A stretch of 64,000 bases of DNA. Origin: Paenibacillus pinisoli. Lineage in GTDB: Bacteria > Bacillota > Bacilli > Paenibacillales > Paenibacillaceae. A program made the position numbers and the translations under genes. Below the pieces are notes generated by a model. That model made no database searches. It had not been told where the DNA came from and saw only the letters and a program-made list of their open reading frames with translations. Below are positions 8,798-17,136 of the stretch, one piece after another (position 1 is the first letter of the stretch; the number at the start of each line of letters is the position of its first letter). The stretch lies in assembly GCF_003605435.1 (NCBI RefSeq), contig NZ_QXQB01000001.1, positions 310,001 to 374,000 of the forward strand, written 5' to 3'.

Positions 8798-10390
8798 TTA
8801 GCTAACGGCTTCGTCTAAAGCCGAAGGAATCGGCTCTGCTTTGATATACCAGGTCTGAGTCTCGGTCACTCGCGCATGCACGAACTTGCCGATCCACTCC
8901 TTGGGGCCTTCCATATGGACAAGCTTGTTCGTCCGGGTGCGTCCGGACAGAACATTGGCATTGTTTTTGCTTTCGCCTTCGATTAATACTTCGATGACTT
9001 CGCCCAGCATCTCATCGTTCTTCTCGCGGCTGACCGCGGCCAGCAGCTCGTTCAGACGCTGCAGCCTGCGCTTCTTCGTCTCCATCGGCACATTGTCTTC
9101 CATGCCTGCTGCAGGCGTGCCTTCTCGCGGAGAATAAATAAACGAGTAAGCAAAGTGGAAGCCCACTTCCTTCACAAGCGACAATGTCTCCTCGAATTGC
9201 TCGTCCGTCTCTCCTGGGAAGCCTACGATAATATCCGTCGTCAGTACCACATCCGGTATTGCGGACTTGATGCGCTTCGCTAAATCCAGGAACAGCTCGC
9301 GCGAATATTTGCGGCTCATCCGCTTCAGCACTTCCGTGCTGCCCGACTGGACCGGCAGATGGATATGCTCCACCAAGTTGCCGCGAGAGGCCAGCACTTC
9401 GATCAAGTGATCGTCAAAATCACGCGGATGGCTGGTCGTAAAGCGAATGCGCGGAATGTCGATTTTGGACATATCGTGCATCAGGTCGCCGAACCGGTAT
9501 TCGATATCCTCGAAGTCCTTGCCATACGCATTGACGTTCTGGCCTAGCAGTGTCACTTCCTTGTACCCTTGGCGGGCCAGGTCGCGTACTTCGGCAATAA
9601 CATCCTCCGGACGGCGGCTGCGCTCCTTGCCGCGTGTATAAGGCACGATGCAATAGGTGCAGAACTTATCGCAGCCGTACATAATGTTTACCCATGCCCG
9701 CATGCCTTCGCGCTTCTTAGGCATATTCTCGATGATGTCGCCTTCCTTGGACCACACCTCGACAACCAGTTCCTTGCTGTAATACGCATTCTGCAGCAAA
9801 TGAGGCAAACGGTGAATATTATGCGTGCCAAATATCATATCGACAAAAGAGTGCTTTTGCAAGATTCGGCCTACGACCGATTCCTCCTGGGACATGCAGC
9901 CGCACACGCCAAGCAGCAAGTCAGGCTTCTCGGTCTTCAACACCTTCAGATGGCCAAGCTCGCCGAATACCTTGTCCTCCGCATTCTCGCGTATGGCACA
10001 GGTATTAAGCAGAATGACATCCGCCAATTTCCGGTCCTCGGTAGCCGTATAGCCCATCTCCTCGAACATGCCCTTCATCACTTCGGTATCATGCTCGTTC
10101 ATCTGGCAGCCGTAGGTTTGGATCAAATAATGCTTGCCTTTCCCCATCGTCCGCAGCTCTTCCGGAATGGAGAAATCATAATGAACCTGAATGTCTTCTT
10201 TGCCCCGTTTTTTCTCGTCTTTATAGGAAGGAGCAGAAGAAAGCTGGATGTTGCGCCCTTTAATGCGCAGGGTCGTGACGCCATCCTCCTCGCTCAGGAT
10301 TTTGGCATCGCTGAAGTCGAAATATTTGGAATAGTCCTTTTCGCCTTTGCCTTGTGCTGCGGCTGGCGCTTTCGGAGTCTCTTTCGTCAT
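8798..10390 (-). CDS. miaB: tRNA-2-methylthio-N6-dimethylallyladenosine synthase MiaB
   Basis: A 530-residue radical-SAM methylthiotransferase that converts i6A37 to ms2i6A37 in tRNA. The N-terminal UPF0004 domain carries C95, C131 and C165, which hold the auxiliary 4Fe-4S cluster. The radical-SAM motif is C240, C244, C247 ([18 protein letters not shown]), and a TRAM domain ends the protein (about 450-515). The ~75-residue N-terminal extension is typical of Bacillus-type MiaB. It is followed by ricA as in B. subtilis (ymcB-ymcA). Confidence 0.97.
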   Translation of the reverse strand: MTKETPKAPAAAQGKGEKDYSKYFDFSDAKILSEEDGVTTLRIKGRNIQLSSAPSYKDEKKRGKEDIQVHYDFSIPEELRTMGKGKHYLIQTYGCQMNEHDTEVMKGMFEEMGYTATEDRKLADVILLNTCAIRENAEDKVFGELGHLKVLKTEKPDLLLGVCGCMSQEESVVGRILQKHSFVDMIFGTHNIHRLPHLLQNAYYSKELVVEVWSKEGDIIENMPKKREGMRAWVNIMYGCDKFCTYCIVPYTRGKERSRRPEDVIAEVRDLARQGYKEVTLLGQNVNAYGKDFEDIEYRFGDLMHDMSKIDIPRIRFTTSHPRDFDDHLIEVLASRGNLVEHIHLPVQSGSTEVLKRMSRKYSRELFLDLAKRIKSAIPDVVLTTDIIVGFPGETDEQFEETLSLVKEVGFHFAYSFIYSPREGTPAAGMEDNVPMETKKRRLQRLNELLAAVSREKNDEMLGEVIEVLIEGESKNNANVLSGRTRTNKLVHMEGPKEWIGKFVHARVTETQTWYIKAEPIPSALDEAVS

Positions 10391-10463
10391 GTCCCTTGTT
10401 CACTTCCTTTATGCTAGATCCGTTATGCAATTTGCGAAATTATCCCAGGCACAACAATACAAA

Positions 10464-10472
10464 ATTATACCA
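10464..10472 (-). promoter_or_regulatory. miaB promoter, extended -10
   Basis: On the minus strand TGGTATAAT (extended -10) lies about 75 bp before the miaB ATG. No good -35 is seen; the -35 zone instead overlaps a small CCTAAT/ATTAGG inverted repeat (10484-10505). Confidence 0.6.
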
Positions 10473-10543
10473 CATCGAACTTGCCTAATCCATTGGTACA
10501 TTAGGATTTGCAAACGATTTCGGAAAAGCTTGCCGCCAAAGCC

Positions 10544-11146
10544 TCAGGACTTGAACAAAGGATCGATATACAGGCTGCAAAATTGCTCGTAAATCCGCTC
10601 ATGGCTATAACCTTTTACACAGACAAGATGCCTGTACGTATGGGGAGAAAGCACCGCTATATACGTATGCGCGATAAAAGGCGCGTCGATCTCTCTCCCG
10701 TCTCCCTGCGGCACCTCGGACAGCAAGCCGGTCAGCATCCCGTGCATGTACTGGTATGGAGGTGATTGATAAAAATCATCCTTGTTGCTTTCGGTCATCT
10801 GCTGCGCATGTATGACGCCAAGCATCTTCGATTTCTCACCCAAAAAATCGAGCAGAATGCCAATGACGCCCCGCAGCCGCTCCTGAGCCGTCTGCTCGGA
10901 CGTGCCGCTGATATAATTCGCAATCGTACCTTTCATCTGATCGAAGGTGTCTTGCATAAGTCCTATGCACAAATCCGCTTTGTTGGCATACCTCCGGTAC
11001 AGAGTGCCTTGCCCGACACCTGCTGACTTGGCGATCTGATGCATACTGACCGCCTCAACGCCGTATTCGCTGAACAACTGCGTAGCGGTGTCCATGATGC
11101 ATTTGCTCAAATCTTCCTTCGAACGGTTATGTTCAGTAGCCGACAT
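10544..11146 (-). CDS. TetR-family transcriptional repressor
   Basis: A 200-residue TetR-like regulator. The N-terminal helix-turn-helix is clear (about 18-62: ATQLFSEYGVEAVSMHQIAKSAGVGQGTLYRRYANKADL); the rest is a divergent ligand-binding and dimerisation domain. AAGGAG precedes the ATG. It is divergent from an MFS drug exporter whose promoter carries a perfect palindrome, so local repression relieved by the exporter's substrate is the natural inference. Inducer unknown. Confidence 0.93.
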   Translation of the reverse strand: MSATEHNRSKEDLSKCIMDTATQLFSEYGVEAVSMHQIAKSAGVGQGTLYRRYANKADLCIGLMQDTFDQMKGTIANYISGTSEQTAQERLRGVIGILLDFLGEKSKMLGVIHAQQMTESNKDDFYQSPPYQYMHGMLTGLLSEVPQGDGREIDAPFIAHTYIAVLSPHTYRHLVCVKGYSHERIYEQFCSLYIDPLFKS

Positions 11147-11195
11147 CTCATTGCTCCTTATTCCGTAATCACGACATTTTCCCTCTATAGGATAG

Positions 11196-11221
11196 CGTTC
11201 TTACCCTCCTTGGAAAGAACG
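11196..11221. promoter_or_regulatory. Inverted repeat upstream of tetR-type gene
   Basis: CGTTCTT (11196-11202) and AAGAACG (11215-11221) form a 7-bp inverted repeat with a 12-bp spacer, 50-75 bp upstream of the TetR-family start. It may be a second operator or a leader stem. Its sequence differs from the palindrome at the exporter promoter. Confidence 0.35.
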
Positions 11222-11241
11222 TTTATAACCAAAAAATTCGT

Positions 11242-11294
11242 TTGACTTTTAATGGATTCCTCTATATCATTCAGAGGTGCGGACAATTGTCCGC
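11242..11294 (+). promoter_or_regulatory. MFS exporter promoter with palindromic TetR-type operator
   Basis: TTGACT (11242-11247), 17 bp, TATCAT (11265-11270) make a good SigA promoter. A perfect 16-bp palindrome GCGGACAATTGTCCGC (11279-11294) begins 8 bp after the -10 and so covers the transcription start and early transcribed region. This is the expected place for a repressor site. Confidence 0.8.
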
Positions 11295-11385
11295 TATCTG
11301 CTGCCCACCTATATTTTAGCCTTGGTGCTGCGGCAGGTCAATGAAAGATAGAGAACCCCTGCAATGGGATAGGAGGAATTCAGGA

Positions 11386-12876
11386 ATGGCATCATCATCA
11401 ATACCGGCGCCGCGCCCAGGAGAACCGTCTATACGCAGCATAATGCTGCCGCTGCTTGCCATCATCGTCGGCATGTTTATGGTTATTTTGGACGGAACGG
11501 CAATGAACGTCGCCCTTAATCAATTCATGGTCGAGTTCGAAAGCACGTTTACCCTTGTCCAATGGACGGTAACCGGCTATGCGCTCGCACAGGCGGCTGT
11601 CATTCCGCTTGCCGGATGGCTGTCGGACAAATTCGGCGCCAAAAAAATCTTTTTGTTGTCCGTCGTTATGTTCACGATCGGCTCGGTGCTCTGCGGCCTG
11701 GCCGGAACTGTAGAGCAATTGATTATCTTCCGCATCATTCAAGGTTTGGGCGGCGGCATGGTTGCCCCTATCGCAATGGCCTTTACTTACCGTCTGAGCC
11801 CTCCGGGCAAACAAGGCGCCGTCATGGGCATGATCGGCATCCCAATGCTGCTTGCTCCCGCTTCCGGCCCTGTCGTTGCCGGCTGGCTGGTGGAATACGC
11901 TACTTGGCATTGGATCTTCCTGATCAATGTGCCAATCGGCATTATCGCCGTCATTATCGGCCTGCGCACTCTGCCGAATCTGGAGCGCCAGACTGTGCCA
12001 GCGCTTGACCTGCTCGGCATGATCTTCGCTCCGTTGGCATTCGCGGCGCTTGCATACGGCATCAGCTCCGCAGGCAGCGAGCATGGCGGCGGCAGCGGCT
12101 GGACAGCTCCGGAGACGCTGATCGGTCTAATTGTCGGCGGCGTAGCACTTATCATCTTCATTATTGCCGAGCTAAACCGCAAGAACCCGCTGCTTGAGCT
12201 GCGCGTCTTCAAGTCAGGCGACTTTACACGCGGTATCGTATTGCAATGGATTGTGCAAATCGCCTTGTTCGGAACGCTCTTCCTGATTCCGTTGTTCCTC
12301 ATTCAGGCGAAAGGCTACTCCGCATTCGAAACAGGCTTGATTCTGCTTCCTCAGGCACTCTCGGCGGGAGTATTCATGCCGATCGGCGGCAAGCTATTCG
12401 ATAAGCTGGGCGCGCGGCCTGTTGTTATCTTCGGTCTGCTGCTCGTATCGACCGGCGCTTACCTGCTGTCCAACATTACGGTGAATACGACAATTCCGCA
12501 AATTATGGTGCCGCTGGTGCTGCTCGGCTCCGGCATGGGCTTCTCGATGATGCCGCTCAACACGCATATCATTCAGTCAGCGCCAAGACATCTCGTCGGC
12601 CGTGTAACGTCTCTGACAGGCGCAGCCCAGCAGGTGATGAGCTCCTTCGCCATCGCTGGCCTGTCTACGCTGCTGGCGGATCGTATCAAGCATTATTCCG
12701 CACAAAATCCTGGTCCGGACATCCCTTATCTGTCGTTCGGCGATGCATTCTTCGTCTTGTCCTGCATCGGGGTATTCGGCATTCTGGTAGCCCTGCTGCT
12801 TCGCAAGCCGAAGCAGCAAGATGACGGCGCTGCCGCAACCGACAAACCGGATGTCTCCATGATGATGGGCCACTAG
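11386..12876 (+). CDS. DHA2 (14-TM) MFS drug exporter, EmrB/QacA type
   Basis: A 496-residue major-facilitator protein with about 14 hydrophobic segments. Motif A in loop 2-3 is GWLSDKFGAKKIFLLS, motif D1-like LDGTAMNVALNQF is near the start, and motif C-like GMIGIPMLLAPASGPVVAGWL is in TM5. These place it in the EmrB/QacA drug:H+ antiporters. An in-frame ATG exists at 11341, but AGGAGG at 11371-11376 points to ATG 11386. It is divergent from a TetR-family gene. Substrate not determinable. Confidence 0.94.
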   Translation: MASSSIPAPRPGEPSIRSIMLPLLAIIVGMFMVILDGTAMNVALNQFMVEFESTFTLVQWTVTGYALAQAAVIPLAGWLSDKFGAKKIFLLSVVMFTIGSVLCGLAGTVEQLIIFRIIQGLGGGMVAPIAMAFTYRLSPPGKQGAVMGMIGIPMLLAPASGPVVAGWLVEYATWHWIFLINVPIGIIAVIIGLRTLPNLERQTVPALDLLGMIFAPLAFAALAYGISSAGSEHGGGSGWTAPETLIGLIVGGVALIIFIIAELNRKNPLLELRVFKSGDFTRGIVLQWIVQIALFGTLFLIPLFLIQAKGYSAFETGLILLPQALSAGVFMPIGGKLFDKLGARPVVIFGLLLVSTGAYLLSNITVNTTIPQIMVPLVLLGSGMGFSMMPLNTHIIQSAPRHLVGRVTSLTGAAQQVMSSFAIAGLSTLLADRIKHYSAQNPGPDIPYLSFGDAFFVLSCIGVFGILVALLLRKPKQQDDGAAATDKPDVSMMMGH

Positions 12877-12887
12877 CCGCAATATAA

Positions 12888-12922
12888 GAAAAGCAGCTTG
12901 CATCGGTGCAAGCTGCTTTTTT
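12888..12922. terminator. Terminator after MFS exporter
   Basis: AAGCAGCTTGCA - TCGG - TGCAAGCTGCTT followed by T6: a perfect 12-bp stem. Lesser T-richness on the other strand lets it also serve the convergent ABC-2 permease operon. Confidence 0.93.
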
Positions 12923-12934
12923 GCATCTGAATGG

Positions 12935-13561
12935 TTATCCCTGAATATCCTTGCGTCTGGAAATATGAAGCGACCATCGGTAAGAACTATACATAATCAA
13001 CAGTCCCGCCGGGGGTATTCCTGCAGCAAGCGGCACATTGAACCAGAAGGCATCAGAGAGCTTCTCCACTGCATCGCCAGCCATACCAAGGAATAGGTTC
13101 ATTAAAAGTATGGCGGCAAACACCATAACCTGACTGCTTCTGATCCCCAGCCAAAACTGTATGAACAAGTAAATCGCTGCAAACAGCATTGACACTCCAA
13201 ATGCAAGCAACATGCTATACCCCGATACGGGAGTGGAATGGCCTGTGATGTATACATTCGCTGCATGAACCGCAAGCATCAGAACAAGCCCCAACATGCA
13301 ATAGAAAAAGACCGATACATATTTGGCTAAGACGATTTGTTTGCGGCTTACCGGCAATGCGGATACAAACATCATGCTTTTGCTGCGAAATTCAATACTG
13401 GCTGTCAGCATGACCATCATAACAGTCGGCAATGCTTGGATCAAAAGCGGAGAGATTGAAGTTCGGAAATTCCATCCAAATATAAGAGCAAAGACCGCTA
13501 CAAAGAGAAAATACCATCTTAGGACAATGAAATCTTTCCGTATGAGATGAAGCAAGGTCAT
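12935..13561 (-). CDS. ABC-2 type permease (second copy)
   Basis: A 208-residue membrane protein with about six hydrophobic segments. It is paralogous to the preceding gene: both open with LIRKxFIVLRWYFLF and share RxKxMMFVxxLPxSRKQIVxAKYVxVFFY. It therefore probably forms a heterodimeric permease with its neighbour, driven by the ATPase encoded upstream. AAAGGGGAG precedes the ATG; the gap to the first permease gene is 22 nt. Substrate unknown; related GntR-controlled exporters in B. subtilis (Ytr) respond to cell-wall antibiotics. Confidence 0.85.
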   Translation of the reverse strand: MTLLHLIRKDFIVLRWYFLFVAVFALIFGWNFRTSISPLLIQALPTVMMVMLTASIEFRSKSMMFVSALPVSRKQIVLAKYVSVFFYCMLGLVLMLAVHAANVYITGHSTPVSGYSMLLAFGVSMLFAAIYLFIQFWLGIRSSQVMVFAAILLMNLFLGMAGDAVEKLSDAFWFNVPLAAGIPPAGLLIMYSSYRWSLHISRRKDIQG

Positions 13562-13583
13562 GATGAAACTCCCCTTTCACGGT

Positions 13584-14216
13584 CTAACCCGCCATATCCA
13601 GCCGCGTAAATATAGCCAGCGATAGCCGGTACGAACCATAAAAGAGCAATAAGCTAAGTGCAGGAATGCCGATAACAATAAATTCATTCGTTATTAGATA
13701 ATCAGAGAACTTGTCAATAATGTTCGCAACGGTACTGAGCACAATGACCATAAAAAAGATAGAAACGAATGAAATGATATTCGAATATTTGACCCCCATC
13801 CAATATTGAATCGGATAATAAAACGCTGCATATAGCATCGTAAAGCTGAAGGACAGCAATATCATCAGAAGCGTAATCTCGGCAGTCATCGCATTTTTAC
13901 CTGTGTATGCAAATTCATTAGCGGCATCGATCGCAGCCATTAAAATGAGTCCGATAAGATAATAGAAAAATACCGTTACATATTTAGCAGATACAATTTG
14001 CTTGCGGCTGATCGGCAGAGTCCCGACAAACATCATCGCCTTGTTGCGAAGCTCCATACTGGCGGCGAACATCATCATCATAATGGGCGGAAGCATGCTG
14101 ACCATAAGCGGGCTGAAGGCTGACTGCAAAAATACGCCAAACACTAACGCATAGGCTGCATTAAAAAGAAAATACCACCTCAGCACAATAAATTCTTTTC
14201 GAATGAGGTTATACAT
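13584..14216 (-). CDS. ABC-2 type permease (first copy)
   Basis: A 210-residue membrane protein with about six hydrophobic segments, in the same family as the next gene and evidently a product of tandem duplication. Its start overlaps the end of the ATPase gene by 8 nt, showing translational coupling. AAAGGAGCG precedes the ATG. Probably one half of the transmembrane channel of an ABC exporter. Confidence 0.85.
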   Translation of the reverse strand: MYNLIRKEFIVLRWYFLFNAAYALVFGVFLQSAFSPLMVSMLPPIMMMMFAASMELRNKAMMFVGTLPISRKQIVSAKYVTVFFYYLIGLILMAAIDAANEFAYTGKNAMTAEITLLMILLSFSFTMLYAAFYYPIQYWMGVKYSNIISFVSIFFMVIVLSTVANIIDKFSDYLITNEFIVIGIPALSLLLFYGSYRLSLAIFTRLDMAG

Positions 14217-15081
14217 TCGCCGCCGCTCCTTTCGCGGTGAAGAACATAATGTCCTCCAGAGTCGGCCGCTCTACCTGCGCATGGCCATCCAGAATCGACT
14301 CCACCGATTGGCGGTTATCCGTCAGCGCCTCAAATCCGGTGCCAGTCTCGCGAATACCGACAAACAGCTTGCGAACATCCGCATCCAGCAGCTCATTGCT
14401 CCCTTTCACAAGGCCGTACCGGTCAAAGAGCCCTTCCTTCGACTCGTTGAAGACCAGGCTTCCTCTATGAAGAAAAGCAATATAATCGGCAACACGATCA
14501 AGGTCGGTCGTAATATGGGTCGAGAACAGAATGGATTTGCGCTCGTCCAGCATAAGCTCGGCTAGCAGCTCCAGCAGCTCTCTGCGGAATACGGGGTCAA
14601 GGCCAGCAGTCGGCTCATCCATGATGAGCAAATCGGCTTGATGAGACAATGCAAGCGCCAGCGACAGCTTCATCTTCATCCCTTTGGACAAGCTTTGCAC
14701 CTTGGACTTGGGCGAGAGCTCGAATCGGTCCAGATACCGCTTGAACAATCTGTCGTCCCACTTCTTATAGAACGGCGCGTAAATGGTCTTCAGCATGCCA
14801 ATCGTCAATTGCTCATAGAAGTGGCTGTCATCCGCTACAAAGCCGATCCTCTCCTTAATCTCCGCCTCCTGCTTCTGAACGCTGCGTCCGAAGACGCGAA
14901 TCTCTCCTGCCGCCGGAACCGCCATTCCCATGATCAGCCGGATAAGCGTGCTCTTGCCCGCTCCATTGGCACCGATCAATCCGGTAATAAACCCTTGCCG
15001 TATATTGAGCTGAATATCCTCCAGCGCAAACCTCTTGAAGCGTTTGGTCAAGTTGCGTACTTCAATGACGTTCTGTTCCAT
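14209..15081 (-). CDS. ABC transporter ATPase (exporter type)
   Basis: A 290-residue ATPase. Walker A is GANGAGKST (about 37-45), the signature is LSKGMKMKLSLALAL (an LSKGM variant usual in ABC-2 exporter ATPases), and Walker B is LLIMDEPTAGLD. The H-loop lies in SILFSTHITTDLDRVAD. The ~70-residue C-terminal extension (after LVFNESKEGL) is typical of YtrB/BcrA-like exporters. GGAGGAG precedes the ATG, and the gene begins 3 nt after the GntR gene. Confidence 0.93.
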   Translation of the reverse strand: MEQNVIEVRNLTKRFKRFALEDIQLNIRQGFITGLIGANGAGKSTLIRLIMGMAVPAAGEIRVFGRSVQKQEAEIKERIGFVADDSHFYEQLTIGMLKTIYAPFYKKWDDRLFKRYLDRFELSPKSKVQSLSKGMKMKLSLALALSHQADLLIMDEPTAGLDPVFRRELLELLAELMLDERKSILFSTHITTDLDRVADYIAFLHRGSLVFNESKEGLFDRYGLVKGSNELLDADVRKLFVGIRETGTGFEALTDNRQSVESILDGHAQVERPTLEDIMFFTAKGAAANV

Positions 15082-15084
15082 TCT

Positions 15085-15465
15085 CTACTCCTCCATTCCT
15101 TGATCGATAAGACGAATATGGTCGAAGAGCTCCTCCAAGGTCAGCTGAAGGGAACGGCTCTCCTCGACAATGTCGGCCAGCTTGCTCTCCAGCTGCTTAA
15201 GCCGCTGCTCTCTAATAAATTGCGGATTGGCCCCAGAGACGAATGAGCCTTTGCCCACAACGGAATCAATCAGACCTTCCTTCTCCAGCTCCTCATAGGC
15301 CCGCTTCGTCGTAATAACGCTAATGCCCAGGTCCTTCGCAAGCTGGCGGATGGATGGCAAGCTTTGGCCCGGGTCCAGCTCGCTATTCAAGATCAGACTG
15401 CGAATTTGACGGACGATCTGACCATAGATGGGCTCATCTGACGCATTCGATAAAATGATATTCAT
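15085..15465 (-). CDS. GntR-family (YtrA-like) transcriptional regulator
   Basis: A 126-residue short GntR regulator: an N-terminal winged helix (about 8-72: PIYGQIVRQIRSLI...SLPSIRQLAKDLGISVITTKRAYEEL) followed by a ~45-residue helical dimerisation tail instead of a ligand domain, the YtrA subfamily. ATG 15465 with GGTGG at -6 gives the family-like MNIILS; a GTG three codons earlier is possible. As the first gene of the ABC operon it is very likely an autoregulatory repressor. Confidence 0.92.
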   Translation of the reverse strand: MNIILSNASDEPIYGQIVRQIRSLILNSELDPGQSLPSIRQLAKDLGISVITTKRAYEELEKEGLIDSVVGKGSFVSGANPQFIREQRLKQLESKLADIVEESRSLQLTLEELFDHIRLIDQGMEE

Positions 15466-15492
15466 ATCAACCACCGTCTATCATGTATTTAA

Positions 15493-15513
15493 TGTATATA
15501 TATAATATATACA
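15493..15513. promoter_or_regulatory. AT-rich near-palindrome before GntR-ABC operon
   Basis: A 21-bp near-palindrome bounded by TGTATATA and TATATACA lies 28-48 bp upstream of the GntR start. YtrA-type regulators bind inverted repeats with TGTA/TACA ends overlapping their own promoter, so this is the best candidate operator. Confidence 0.6.
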
Positions 15514-15552
15514 CTATGAACGGTTAAGTCAATATTCAATTGGTTGCAGAGC

Positions 15553-15590
15553 AAAAAAAAAGCTCCCCGGGTTTGTACCCGAAGAGCCTT
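15553..15590 (-). terminator. Terminator after pduL
   Basis: A hairpin with AGGCTCTTCGGGT pairing to ACCCGGGGAGCT, followed by nine T on the minus strand, just after the PduL-type gene. Confidence 0.9.
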
Positions 15591-15609
15591 CTTAACCGTG
15601 TTTATTCAA

Positions 15610-16182
15610 CTACTCGATAATTTCTGCCATATCGCCGTTTTTCACGCCTGCCGCATTCGCTTCATCCGTGTCGATGTGCATATCCAGCGCAAAGTCATCT
15701 GCTACGCGAGCCACCACATGCTCGAATATAACGCCTCTCTCGCCGCCTACACGTACACGCAGCTTTTGCTTGTCCGCAATGCCGAAGCGCTCGGCATCGC
15801 TTGTATGGAAGTGGATATGGCGCGCTGCTACGATAACGCCTTCCTCAATTACAACTTCGCCAGCCGGCCCTTGAATCGTAATGCCCGCAGAGCCTGCAAT
15901 ATTGCCGGATTCGCGCACAGGCGGATTAACGCCCAGCGAGAATGCGTCCGTACGGGATACTTCAAGCTGCGTGCGCTTGCGCGCAGGGCCCAGAATACGC
16001 ACTTTGCCGAAGGAGCCTTTCGGGCCTACTACAGCCACAGTCTCGTTCGCCGCATATTGTCCCGGCTGCGACAACGGCTTCATCTCCGTCAATTGATAGC
16101 CTTCGCCGAACAATATATGTACATGTTCCTCCGATAGATGGATATGTCGTGCCGATACGCCTACTGGTACTTGTTTGCTCAT
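15610..16182 (-). CDS. pduL: PduL-type phosphate acyltransferase
   Basis: A 190-residue phosphotransacylase of the PduL family, which interconverts acyl-CoA and acyl-phosphate and is unrelated to classical Pta. The duplicated beta-barrel domains each carry the conserved ARHIHLS / AARHIHFH histidine cluster, which binds two metal ions, plus a conserved RxxG core. No microcompartment targeting peptide is apparent and no pdu/eut genes are nearby, so it is probably a free housekeeping enzyme acting on acetyl-CoA or propionyl-CoA. It follows korAB on the same strand, separated by a terminator hairpin. AGGAGTG precedes the ATG. Confidence 0.92.
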   Translation of the reverse strand: MSKQVPVGVSARHIHLSEEHVHILFGEGYQLTEMKPLSQPGQYAANETVAVVGPKGSFGKVRILGPARKRTQLEVSRTDAFSLGVNPPVRESGNIAGSAGITIQGPAGEVVIEEGVIVAARHIHFHTSDAERFGIADKQKLRVRVGGERGVIFEHVVARVADDFALDMHIDTDEANAAGVKNGDMAEIIE

Positions 16183-16224
16183 GTTGTTGCACTCCTGTTC
16201 TCTTGATTAATGCGTGGAATCTAT

Positions 16225-16258
16225 AAAAAAAGCATACGGCTTAAGAGGCCGTATGCTT
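16225..16258 (-). terminator. Hairpin between korB and pduL
   Basis: AAGCATACGGC paired with GCCGTATGCTT, followed by T7 on the minus strand, just after korB. No clear promoter lies in the 40 nt between it and pduL, so pduL may depend on read-through. Confidence 0.9.
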
Positions 16259-16268
16259 ATCATAGCAT

Positions 16269-17135
16269 TTATTTAAATTCGGCGACAAGCTGATTGAATT
16301 GCTCCTCCGAGATGGCAAGCTCTTGCTTCGCCAATCCCTCGGGCTTGAAGCCCGTAATCATATCCTCATACGACTTGCGAGTCGTATTCTGATAGATCAA
16401 GCCCGTCAGCATGCCGTTCGTCTCCATAATTTTATTCATGGCCGTGACGCGATCGCTCGGATCATAGTCCGGGAATTGCTCCAGGCTGACGATATTTTCT
16501 TTGAACCAGTCATACGTATTGATTTTGTTGAACGTTACGCACGGGCTGAACACGTTGATCAAGGAGAAGCCCTCGTGCTTGATGCCTTGCTCGATCAGAC
16601 TGGTCAGTCCCTTCAGATCGCTGGAGAACGACTGAGCTACAAAAGTAGCGCCTGCCGACATCGCAATCTCAAGCGGCGAAAGCGTAGACTCAATCGAGCC
16701 CTCCGGCGTCGACTTCGTCTTGAAGCCCTCAGCGCTGCGCGGCGACGTCTGGCCTTTCGTCAAACCGTAGATTTGGTTATCCATTACGATATACGTAATA
16801 TTGAGGTTACGGCGAATAGCGTGAACCGTATGGCCCATGCCGATTGCAAAGCCGTCCCCATCGCCGCCCGATGCGATTACGGTCAATTCGCGATTGGCGA
16901 GCTTGACGCCCTGCGCAATCGGAAGCGCACGTCCGTGAATGCCGTGAAGGCCGTACGCGTTAATGTAGCCGGAGATACGGCCCGAACAGCCAATGCCGGA
17001 GATAACCGCAAGCTGCTCCGGCTCGAGGCCCACATTCGCCGCGGCGCGCTGAATGGCGGCCTGGATTGAGAAGTCCCCGCAGCCCGGGCACCAGTTCGGC
17101 TTCACATTGTTACGAAATTCTTTGAACGTAGCCAT
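16269..17135 (-). CDS. korB: 2-oxoacid:ferredoxin oxidoreductase, beta subunit
   Basis: A 288-residue thiamine-diphosphate subunit. Conserved Cys C16 and C19 (NWCPGCGDFS), C50 (GIGCSGR) and a later Cys in FSPCVTF are placed to ligate the single 4Fe-4S cluster. The ThDP/Mg motif is GGDGDGFAIGMGH followed by NITYIVMDNQIYGLTKGQ. With KorA it oxidatively decarboxylates a 2-oxoacid (2-oxoglutarate or pyruvate) to acyl-CoA with reduction of ferredoxin. The substrate cannot be fixed from sequence. It starts one nt after korA ends, with AAGGAG upstream. Confidence 0.93.
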   Translation of the reverse strand: MATFKEFRNNVKPNWCPGCGDFSIQAAIQRAAANVGLEPEQLAVISGIGCSGRISGYINAYGLHGIHGRALPIAQGVKLANRELTVIASGGDGDGFAIGMGHTVHAIRRNLNITYIVMDNQIYGLTKGQTSPRSAEGFKTKSTPEGSIESTLSPLEIAMSAGATFVAQSFSSDLKGLTSLIEQGIKHEGFSLINVFSPCVTFNKINTYDWFKENIVSLEQFPDYDPSDRVTAMNKIMETNGMLTGLIYQNTTRKSYEDMITGFKPEGLAKQELAISEEQFNQLVAEFK

Positions 17136-17136
17136 C

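Noticed and set aside
9569..10417. 282-codon plus-strand frame opposite miaB
   Set aside because: Antisense to MiaB, which has complete catalytic motifs; composition typical of a codon-bias shadow.
12935..15081. BceAB-type antibiotic detoxification transporter
   Set aside because: Permeases are ~210 residues without the large BceB extracellular domain, and the regulator is GntR, not a BceRS two-component pair.
15610..16182. Part of a propanediol or ethanolamine microcompartment locus
   Set aside because: Only the PduL-type enzyme is present; no shell proteins or signature enzymes nearby, and no encapsulation peptide.
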